Origin: CAVZXS01 sp963779325
GTDB lineage: Bacteria > Bacteroidota > Bacteroidia > Chitinophagales > Chitinophagaceae
Length of the DNA stretch: 64,000 nt
NCBI GenBank assembly: GCA_963779325.1
Contig: CAVZXS010000014.1
Coordinates: 81,357-145,356, forward strand
Direction: 5' to 3'
Shown here: piece by piece, positions 56,140 to 64,000 of the stretch
How the letters are laid out: each line of letters begins with the position of its first letter
How positions within the stretch are numbered: the stretch's first letter is position 1
The notes under the pieces: model-generated
Databases searched by the model: none
What the model was told of the DNA's origin: nothing
Seen by the model: the letters and a program-made list of their open reading frames with translations, nothing else
Made by a program: the position numbers and the translations under genes

Positions 56140-59048
56140 ATGAAACGATTGCTTACGATTGCTTTAGGCCTGCTTAGTTTTCTTTTGGTGAATGCACAGT
56201 TATTAACTGTTGCGCCTGCTTTTCCCAAAGACAACGATAATATTACCATTACGATGGATGCCGGTAAGGGCAACTTGGGATTGAATAATTATGCAAACAC
56301 GAATGATGTGTATGTACATACCGGTGTGATAACCAACCTGAGTGCAAACGGGGGCGACTGGAGATATGTCCGCAGTTTTGGTGTGGCCTCAAATCTTGTT
56401 TTTACTACACCCATTCCGCAATTGAAAGCTGCTTCTGCGGGCAGTAATAAGTATACTTATTCCATTACTGATATTCGCAGCTTTTATGGCGTACCGGCCG
56501 GCGAAACTATTTTAAAAATTTCTATTCTTTTCCGAAGCGGAAACGGCTCTGTAGTACAACGAAATACTGACGGAGGCGATATGTATATTCCGGTGTATGA
56601 TAATACTGTCGTCGTTAAATTTACCACTCCTCCGTTTCAACCCAAATTTATATCCGAACCTGAACCGATAACCAAATCAATTGGTGATAATATTGCATTG
56701 ACCGCTATCTCAAATAAACCGGCTACTTTAAATCTTTACCTGAACGGAACATTGATACAAACCGCTGCTGCGGCTACTACTATTTCTGCAAACCCGGCTA
56801 TCACTGCCGGTGGCAACACCACCATTATTGCCGAAGCGATTGACGGCGCTATGGTAAAGAAAGATTCTGTAAAGTTTTTTGTTGCCGGCGGTGTTACTGT
56901 TGCGCCATTGCCTGCAGGAGTAAGGGATGGTATCAATTATAATACAAACAATACTGAAGCAACATTGGCTGTTGCATGCTCCGGGTAAAAAGCAGGGTAT
57001 CAGTTATTGGTGAATTTGCCGGCAATAATTGGACAGAACAGACACAGTACCAGATGAACAAAACGCCGGATGGAAATTATTGGTGGTTAACCATTGCGGG
57101 TCTTACCCCGGGAACAGAATATGCTTTTCAATATTTGGTCGACGGCACATTAAAAATAGCAGATCCCTATTCAGAAAAAATATTATCGGATGAAGATCGA
57201 TTTATAGATGCTGCTACATACCCGGGATTAAAGAATTATCCCGGTGCATTTACCACCGGCAATGTAACGGTGATACAAACCAATGCACCGGCCTATAACT
57301 GGCAAACTGCTTCTTTTACAAAACCTGATAAAAAGAACCTGATCATTTATGAACTGCTGGTAAGAGATTTCGTGGATGCACATAATTGGCAAACAATGAT
57401 TGATACGCTCAGTTATTTGCAGCGCCTCGGAATAAATGCCGTAGAGCTGATGCCCGTGAGTGAATTTGAAGGCAATGACAGTTGGGGTTATAATCCATCT
57501 TTCTATTTTGCGCAGGATAAATATTACGGTACTAAAAACAAATTGAAAGAGTTTATTGATTCCTGTCATAAAAAACAGATAGCCGTTATTATGGATATGG
57601 TGCCCAATCACAGTTACGGGCAAAATCCGCTTGCGCAATTATATTGGAACGGTTCACTTAACAGACCGGCTGCCAACAATCCCTGGTATAATGAAGTGCA
57701 GCCGCATGCATTTGGTTTCGGACAGGATTTCAATCATGAAAAAGCTACAACTAAATATTACTGGCAACGAATTTTTGATCATTGGTTGCGGGAATACAGG
57801 GTTGACGGGTATCGATTCGATTTTACAAAAGGATTGACACAAAAGCCGTCTACCAATGACGGGCAGTTCAGCGCTTATGACCAAAGCCGGATTGATATTA
57901 TAAAACAATACACAGATACGATAACAAAAAATTTCCCCGGTACGTACATCATATTGGAACATCTTGCTTCTAAAGATGAAGAACAGGCCTTGCAAAACCT
58001 CGGTTATTTATTATGGGGTGGTGCAAGAGAAAACAGGGCTTACAATGAAGCCACGATGGGTTATAATACTAACTCAAATATTTCCTCAGTCGTATATAAC
58101 AGTACTGACAGAGGATTTACAAATCCTCATCTTGTCGCTTATATGGAAAGTCATGATGAAGAAAGGCTGATGTATAAAAATCTTACGTTTGGTAATTCCT
58201 CGGGAACCTATAACGTAAGAACTGAAGCAACTGCTTTACGCCGGATGGAAGCGGCGGCTTCTTTATTTCTTACCATACCGGGTCCTAAAATGATATGGGA
58301 GTTTGGCGAAAGGGGATATGATAAATCTATTTTTGCCTGCACCGATAATACAGTACCGCAGCCATACGGTACGGATAATTGCAAATTGAGCCGCAAAGAA
58401 CCCCGCTGGCAATACATGCAGGATGACAACAGGGAAAGATTGTTTGAAGTAAATAAAGCATTGATTAAATTAAGAAATACGCAAGCCGCTTTATTCAACA
58501 GCACCAACTTTGAATATAGTTTGGTGAGTGCAGTAAAATATTTTAAAATAGCCGAACCCAATTTAGCAGCATTAATCGTAGCCAATTTTGATGTAACACC
58601 CGCTACTGCTTCCGTAACTTTTCAGAATGCAGGAACATGGTATGATTACCTTACCGGCGAAACCGTAACTGCTTCGGGAGCTGCACAATCGTTGCAACTG
58701 CTGCCAGGCGAGTATCATGTATATTTAAATAAAAACATCACTAATGTAATAACGACACCGGTTATAAATATTTCTTCACCGCGAAATACATTGGCAGTTG
58801 CTGTTTATCCCAACCCCGGTTCGGACGCTTCGGTATTAGAAGTAGATATTCCGCAAACAGGTAGGGTACAAGTCATATTGTTTAATATTGAAGGTCAACA
58901 AGTAGCCACCGTTTTTTCAGGTGTTTTGGCTAAAGGGAAACACAGGCTGCCGCTTACCGGTAAAATTAATAACCTGCAGCGGGAGATGTATTTGCTGAAA
59001 GTATTCTCAAAAAATGAAACAGGGTTGGTAAAAATGATGATTCAATAG
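56140..59048 (+). CDS. GH13 alpha-amylase with T9SS sorting domain (two frameshifts)
   Basis: About 968 residues. The ATG at 56140 gives the signal peptide MKRLLTIALGLLSFLLVNAQ. N-terminal Ig-like domains come first; then VSVIGEFAGNNWT (CBM48-like); then the GH13 barrel with ELMPVSEFEGNDSWGYNPSF, VDGYRFDF (nucleophile Asp, near 57810), IILEH (acid/base Glu, near 57957) and ESHDEER. The end PNPGSDASVLEVDIPQTGRV...YLLKVFSK is a T9SS type A sorting domain. Two extra bases, at about 56966-56974 and 56993-56997, put LHAPGKKQ in a third frame. It cuts alpha-1,4-glucan at the surface, feeding the SusCD pair downstream. Confidence 0.88.
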
Positions 59049-59261
59049 ATTTTATTGATTACGGCAACATAGATTAATTCATGCTTACGAGTTAATCTTT
59101 TAAAGCGCACATGCTCAGCCTGGTTTGTTTAACAAATTACCTTCGCCAAAGGGGAACCGGCAGCTATTAAATTGGCTATTAGGGCTTTCTGTAAGCAGGC
59201 AATTTTTCCGCAAAAAAATATTTTTTACTTCCAATAAAAATACAGTATCATTGTGTTTTAG

Positions 59262-59276
59262 ATACACAACGTGTAT
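59262..59276. promoter_or_regulatory. Palindrome upstream of starch SusC gene
   Basis: ATACAC-AAC-GTGTAT, a perfect 6-bp inverted repeat 39 bp before the start codon, within the promoter zone (a TGTATTTTG follows directly). It is a candidate site for a regulator encoded elsewhere. The rest of the 266-bp gap before the gene shows no other feature. Confidence 0.4.
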
Positions 59277-59314
59277 TTTGTCAACCGAAATTGCTTAACT
59301 AACAACGATTGCTT

Positions 59315-62300
59315 ATGTGCCGCAAAATTTTGCAGAAGACATTTGTATTATGTACAGTGCTTTTTCTCTCACTCGTTTCTTATTCCCAAAATAAAATTGT
59401 TTCCGGTAAGGTGACCGATTCGAAAGACGGAACTGCTTTGGCGGGAGTAACTGTATCCGCCAAGGGAACAACTATAGCCACTCAAACGGCTGCTGACGGT
59501 TCGTTCAGTGTAAGTGTACCTGTTACTGTAAATACACTGGTAATTTCATCGGCCGGATTTACAAAGCAGGAAATCTCCATTGAAGGTAAAACAACTGTTG
59601 ATGTAGGTTTGGTTGTTGAGAATGCATCGCTTGGCGAAGTAGTGGTAGTAGCGTACGGCACACGTAAAAAAACTGACTTAACCGGCGCCGTTACATCCAT
59701 ATCGGCCAAGGATTTTCAAAAGGGAAATATTAACTCGCCGGAGCAATTGCTACTTGGTAAAGTGGCGGGCTTACAAATTACTACCGGCGGCGGTTCTGCA
59801 GGCGGCGGCAGCCGTATCCGTATACGCGGCGGCGCATCGCTGAATGCCAGTAACGATCCGCTTATTGTAATTGACGGCGTACCGGTAGAAGGAAATGGTG
59901 TTGCGGGTTCTGCTAACTTATTAAATACAATCAATCCGAACGATATTGAATCTATGAGTGTGTTGAAAGATGCTTCAGCGACTGCACTGTACGGATCAAG
60001 AGCATCGAACGGCGTAATAATCATAACTACAAAAAAGGGTACTAAAGGAAAACTGAAGTTTACTTATAACAACCAGTTTTCAGTTGCAGTTACCGGTCAA
60101 AAAGTTGATGTGTTATCGGGCGATGAAGTAAGGAGTATTATAAATGCCGATGCTGCCGCTACAGGAATCAATACGTATAAAAATGTTTTAGGCACAGCTA
60201 ATACTGATTGGCAAAAAGAAATATACCAAGCAGCGATAGGATTTGATAATACGATCAGCGCAAGCGGCAGTTTAGGGAACATACCTTTCCGTGCCTCTCT
60301 CGGGTATTTAAATCAGGACGGCACATTGAAAACAAATAATTTCAAACGCTTATCTTCTTCACTGAACCTTTCACCTAAATTCTTTAAAGATCATTTGTCA
60401 GTGAATGTTGCTTTAAAAGTAAGTAACACGAAAAATGTTTTTGCTAATGAAGGGGCTATCGGTTCGGCTATTTCGTTTGATCCTACTCAGCCGGTTTTGT
60501 CGGGCAATAAAAACTGGGGCGGATATTATGAGTGGTTGCAAAGTAATGGCGTGCCTATTGATCTTTCAACCCGCAATCCGTTGGCTCTGCTAAATCTTCG
60601 GGATAACACATCAAGTGTAAACAGGTTAATAGGCAATGTTCAGTTAGATTATAAATTACATTTTTTTCCTGATTTACACATCCTGGCTAATATCGGTATT
60701 GATAATATCAAAGGCAGTGGCAATGACAATACGGATTCTTCTTCTGCTACTAATTATAAAACGGGAGGAAGAAAATCTTTTTACGAACAGGGAAAGAAGA
60801 ATTCGTTGACGGATATATCGCTGTTCTATACTAAGGAATTAAAAAACATCAGAACCAAGGTAGATGTGTTGGCGGGGCACAGTTATCAAACTTTTGTAAC
60901 TAATGTAAGCAACTTTCCTTCGTTCAGTTACAGACCGCTTGCCGATCCGTCAAAACCTGCTAAAAAAGATACGATTGAAGGATCTGAACCGACATTTCTT
61001 ACAGACAAACCTGAGTATCGGCTTGAATCATATTTTGGCAGGGCCAATATTACAATTGCCGATAAGTATCTTATAACCGCTTCCATAAGAAGAGATGCCA
61101 GTTCTAAATTCGCTAAAGAAAACAGGGTTGGTTACTTTCCTTCATTTGCAGTAGCATGGAAATTAAAGGATGAATTCTTTCAATCTGTACAGGTTGTATC
61201 AGATTTGAAATTGCGTTTGGGCTGGGGTGAAACGGGTCAGCAGGACGGCATCGGATTTTATAATTATTTGCCGCGTTACAGTCTCAGTAATTCAACGGCA
61301 CAATATCAATTCGGAAATTCTTTTGTAAGTTATTTGCGTCCTGAGGGATATGATGCATCATTGCGATGGGAGAGTACAGCTACTTCCAACATCGGATTGG
61401 ATTTTGGATTTTTAAATAACAGGATCAGCGGTTCGGTAGATGTTTACCAAAAAAAGACCGGCGATCTGCTTGCTGATGTAACCATAGCGCCGGGTGCCAA
61501 CTTTGTAAATAAAATTGTAACTAATGTAGGTAATACGGAAAATAAAGGCGTGGAGTTTACATTGAATACGGTACCTGTAAGAACTAAAGACCTGACTTGG
61601 GAGCTTGGTTTTAATTATACTTATAATGAAACAAAAATTACGAACCTGCTGAAAAATCCTGATCCGAATTTTAAAGGATTTGATGTGAGCGGCATTGGTG
61701 GCGGTACAGGTAACAATATTGGCAAATTCGCTGTTGGTTATGCCCCCTATGTATTTAATGTGTACAAACAGATATACGATAAAAGCGGAAAACCCATTGA
61801 AGGACTTTATGAAGATATTAACCGCGACGGCATTGTAAACGATGATGACAGGTATTTGTATAAAAAGCCTGCTGCGGATGTTTTGTTGGGTTTTAATACA
61901 CAAGTGAGCTATAAAAAATTCAATATTGGCCTTGCCGGTCATGCCGCATTGGGTAATTACTTATACAATAATTATTTTTCCAATACCGGTGTATTAAGAG
62001 CTATCAAGAACCCAATCAATTTTATCGGCAATGTTTCAACAAACTATTTGGAAACAGGATTTCAAAATAACCAATACCTGTCCGATTATTATATTGAGAA
62101 TGCTTCTTTCTTCCGTTTGGATAATATTAACTTGGGTTATAATGTCGGCCGGATTATTAAAAACAAAGCTTCTTTACGCATCGCGGCAAGTATTCAAAAT
62201 GTATTTGTAATTACAAAATACAAAGGGCTTGATCCGGAAAATGCCGGCGATCAGGGTGTGGATGGTAATATTTATCCAAGACCGAGAATTTTTTCAATTG

Positions 62301-62320
62301 GGTTCAATTTTGATTTTTAA
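59315..62320 (+). CDS. SusC-like TonB-dependent transporter of the starch locus
   Basis: A 1,001-residue intact protein; the ATG at 59315 was chosen over a TTG six bases upstream. Signal peptide (TFVLCTVLFLSLVSYSQ), carboxypeptidase-like regulatory domain (VSGKVTDSKDGTALAGVTVS), plug (VVVVAYGTRKKTDLTGAVTS, LIVIDGVPVEG, MSVLKDASATALYGSRASNGVI) and a 22-strand barrel ending FSIGFNFDF. It shares the VTDSKDG opening with the first SusC of the window. With the SusD 19 bp downstream it imports oligosaccharides, here most likely malto-oligosaccharides set free by the amylase and GH65 enzyme. Confidence 0.95.
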   Translation: MCRKILQKTFVLCTVLFLSLVSYSQNKIVSGKVTDSKDGTALAGVTVSAKGTTIATQTAADGSFSVSVPVTVNTLVISSAGFTKQEISIEGKTTVDVGLVVENASLGEVVVVAYGTRKKTDLTGAVTSISAKDFQKGNINSPEQLLLGKVAGLQITTGGGSAGGGSRIRIRGGASLNASNDPLIVIDGVPVEGNGVAGSANLLNTINPNDIESMSVLKDASATALYGSRASNGVIIITTKKGTKGKLKFTYNNQFSVAVTGQKVDVLSGDEVRSIINADAAATGINTYKNVLGTANTDWQKEIYQAAIGFDNTISASGSLGNIPFRASLGYLNQDGTLKTNNFKRLSSSLNLSPKFFKDHLSVNVALKVSNTKNVFANEGAIGSAISFDPTQPVLSGNKNWGGYYEWLQSNGVPIDLSTRNPLALLNLRDNTSSVNRLIGNVQLDYKLHFFPDLHILANIGIDNIKGSGNDNTDSSSATNYKTGGRKSFYEQGKKNSLTDISLFYTKELKNIRTKVDVLAGHSYQTFVTNVSNFPSFSYRPLADPSKPAKKDTIEGSEPTFLTDKPEYRLESYFGRANITIADKYLITASIRRDASSKFAKENRVGYFPSFAVAWKLKDEFFQSVQVVSDLKLRLGWGETGQQDGIGFYNYLPRYSLSNSTAQYQFGNSFVSYLRPEGYDASLRWESTATSNIGLDFGFLNNRISGSVDVYQKKTGDLLADVTIAPGANFVNKIVTNVGNTENKGVEFTLNTVPVRTKDLTWELGFNYTYNETKITNLLKNPDPNFKGFDVSGIGGGTGNNIGKFAVGYAPYVFNVYKQIYDKSGKPIEGLYEDINRDGIVNDDDRYLYKKPAADVLLGFNTQVSYKKFNIGLAGHAALGNYLYNNYFSNTGVLRAIKNPINFIGNVSTNYLETGFQNNQYLSDYYIENASFFRLDNINLGYNVGRIIKNKASLRIAASIQNVFVITKYKGLDPENAGDQGVDGNIYPRPRIFSIGFNFDF

Positions 62321-62339
62321 TTTTAAAATTATTTCAACA

Positions 62340-63944
62340 ATGAAATATCTGTCAATAAAAAATATCATTGCCGCAGCCACGGTACTTACTGTAACATCCT
62401 GCGCAAAAAAATTGGAGCTGTTGCCGCAGAATGATCAAACATCTGAAACAACCTATTCAACCGCAGCCGGCTATCGTGCTGTACTGGCGAAAGTATATGG
62501 TGGCTTGGCCACTACAGGCAATGCAGGTCCTGCAGGCGCTTCCGATATACAGGGATTGGATGAAGGATCGCAGTCGCCTTTTATCAGGGGTTTCTTTAAT
62601 TGCCAGGAGTTGCCTACTGATGAAGCCGTTGTAGCGTGGAATGACCAAACCATTAAAGATTTTCACGGTCTGCGCTGGTCAAGTTCCGATCCTTTCTTGC
62701 TGGGTATGTATGCAAGACCTATATATAATATAACGGTGGCCAACGAGTACCTGCGTGAATCGGCAGATGCCAAAGTAGCCGGACGCGGAATAACCGGTAA
62801 TGATGCAGCCGAAATAAAAAAGACACGTGCCGAAGTACGTTTCATACGTGCCTTTAATTATTGGGCTATGATGGATCTTTTTGGTAAATCAACTTTTATA
62901 GATGAAACAAACCTGATTGGAACAGCACTGCCGGGCGAAAAAAACCGTGCTGAATTATTCGCTTTTATTGAATCGGAATTAAAAGCCATTGAAAATGAGA
63001 TGGCCTCTGTAAAAACTATTGAATACGGCAGGGTGGATCAAGGCGCCGCATGGGCTTTATTGGCGAGAATGTACCTGAATGCACAAGTATATATAGGCGC
63101 TCCTAAGTATACAGAAGCAATTACGTATGCTAAAAAAGTAATAGCAGGCGGATATACACTCCATTCAAATTATGCACAGTTGTTTATGGCCGATAACCAT
63201 AAACATACCAATGAATTAATTTTTGCGGTTAACTGTGACGGGTTGCGTACTAAATCCTACGGAAACACTACTTTCCTGGTTCATTGTGCATCGGGCGATG
63301 ATCATAATGAGTTTGGTGTTGGCGGCGGTTGGTACGGATACAGGGCTACAAAAGGGTTGGCTGATCTGTTTACTGATCTTTCAGGAACAACAGATAAAAG
63401 AGCCATGTTTACTACATCTAAATACGGCATCAGTGCTTCGCAGATTGGTATCAATGATATAAGTTCTTTTGATAACGGCTTGCATGTAAATAAATTCAGG
63501 AATATTCGTTCAGACGGCGGCGCTGTTTCAGATCCTAACAGGGATTTTGCTGATATTGATTTCCCGATTTTTCGTTTATCTGAAATGTATTTAATTTATG
63601 CCGAAGCTGTTTTGCGTAATGGCACAGGTGGTGATGCTGCGACTGCTTTAAATTATATAAATCTTATAAGAACAAGGGCTTACGGAAATGCAACGGGCAA
63701 TATCACCGGTTCTGCATTAACAACTGATTTTGTTTTAGCGGAAAGAGGAAGAGAATTGTATTGGGAGGGGCATCGCCGTACGGATTTAATCCGTTACGGT
63801 TTACTTACTACCGGTACTTACCTGTGGCCCTGGAAAGGCGGTGTAGCATCGGGTACTGCGGTAGATAATAAGTATAACCTGTTCCCGATACCGGCTGCCA
63901 ACAGAACAGCGAATCCTAAACTGACACAAAACCCCGGCTATTAA
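62340..63944 (+). CDS. SusD/RagB family starch-binding lipoprotein
   Basis: A 534-residue protein; the ATG at 62340 follows the SusC stop by 19 bp and gives a lipoprotein signal (IIAAATVLTVTSC). Family segments: YSTAAGYRAVLAKVYGGLA, AEVRFIRAFNYWAMMDLFGK, FRLSEMYLIYAEAVLRNG and LAERGRELYWEGHRRTDLIRYG, ending LTQNPGY. The region DIQGLDEGSQSPFIRGFFNCQELPTDEAVVAWND resembles the true starch-type SusD subgroup (ligand-binding loop). It forms the lid of the SusC channel and binds alpha-glucan at the surface. Confidence 0.94.
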   Translation: MKYLSIKNIIAAATVLTVTSCAKKLELLPQNDQTSETTYSTAAGYRAVLAKVYGGLATTGNAGPAGASDIQGLDEGSQSPFIRGFFNCQELPTDEAVVAWNDQTIKDFHGLRWSSSDPFLLGMYARPIYNITVANEYLRESADAKVAGRGITGNDAAEIKKTRAEVRFIRAFNYWAMMDLFGKSTFIDETNLIGTALPGEKNRAELFAFIESELKAIENEMASVKTIEYGRVDQGAAWALLARMYLNAQVYIGAPKYTEAITYAKKVIAGGYTLHSNYAQLFMADNHKHTNELIFAVNCDGLRTKSYGNTTFLVHCASGDDHNEFGVGGGWYGYRATKGLADLFTDLSGTTDKRAMFTTSKYGISASQIGINDISSFDNGLHVNKFRNIRSDGGAVSDPNRDFADIDFPIFRLSEMYLIYAEAVLRNGTGGDAATALNYINLIRTRAYGNATGNITGSALTTDFVLAERGRELYWEGHRRTDLIRYGLLTTGTYLWPWKGGVASGTAVDNKYNLFPIPAANRTANPKLTQNPGY

Positions 63945-63971
63945 AATTATTTAAGCAATAAATTTTTTGCA

Positions 63972-64000
63972 ATGAAAAATATATTCAAACTCTTATTCGG
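63972..64000 (+). CDS. Start of a further exported protein (SusE/F position, cut by window end)
   Basis: Only ATG and nine codons are present (MKNIFKLLF), read 27 bp after SusD. The basic-then-hydrophobic start fits a signal peptide, and the position after SusD is where SusE-like starch-binding lipoproteins are found. The family cannot be verified from this fragment. Confidence 0.45.

Overview
The window looks like the chromosome of a member of the Bacteroidota, most likely family Chitinophagaceae. The signs are two SusC/SusD outer-membrane glycan-uptake pairs, a C-terminal T9SS-type sorting region on an amylase, TAnnTTTG-type promoter boxes instead of sigma70 boxes, no clear Shine-Dalgarno sites, a DUF5606 protein, and homologues (MerC-domain protein, NUDIX-type AraR/NrtR regulator, FG-GAP/UnbV lipoproteins) typical of that group. 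No rRNA, tRNA, phage, transposase or CRISPR array was seen.

Layout. 1-10 kb holds housekeeping and envelope genes: a cut DUF2330 protein, DUF5606 protein, M3 oligopeptidase, a Fur/SCO/MerC metal group, small membrane proteins, a GH25 lysozyme and a Pif1-type helicase. 10.3-19.7 kb is a phenylacetate (paa) catabolic cluster on the minus strand: TetR regulator, paaE, paaA, a four-helix-bundle (23S IVP-like) gene, paaB, paaC, paaD, then, beyond a plus-strand ATPase gene and an mgtC gene, paaG, paaI and paaY. Genes for the CoA ligase (paaK), ring-opening (paaZ) and late beta-oxidation (paaH, paaJ) are not in the window. 20-30 kb has a PfkB sugar kinase, a lamin-tail-domain protein, asd, small lipoproteins, a NUMOD4/HNH-like protein and ligA. 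30-47 kb is a SusCD locus with a NUDIX-type regulator and a LacI regulator, whose downstream genes are three tandem, 1100-residue FG-GAP/UnbV lipoproteins and no glycoside hydrolase. 47-64 kb is a starch/alpha-glucan locus: secreted GH65 enzyme, two vanadium-haloperoxidase/PAP2-like lipoproteins around a beta-barrel protein, a GH13 alpha-amylase, then SusC, SusD and the first codons of a further gene.

Two things cut across the annotation. First, many genes are broken by single-base insertions or deletions, mostly in short homopolymers, while the protein continues in the next frame (paaY, paaD, paaE, a membrane protein, the lamin-tail protein, the first SusC, two FG-GAP proteins, an SRPBCC/GyrI-like protein, GH65, GH13). 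Their number and spread point to base-calling or assembly error rather than gene decay. Such genes are given as one CDS spanning both frames. Second, the DNA is rich in palindromic repeats. Large imperfect palindromes lie between genes, and a CCTAAATC-CCCC..GGGG-GACTTTCGAAG family has inserted in frame into all four genes for the soluble phenylacetyl-CoA epoxidase subunits (paaA, B, C, D). An ATPase gene is framed by AGCGAAAT/ATTTCGCT hairpins, and the four-helix-bundle gene is framed by a 24-bp inverted repeat inside the paa operon. These repeat-bounded insertions are the least explained part of the window.
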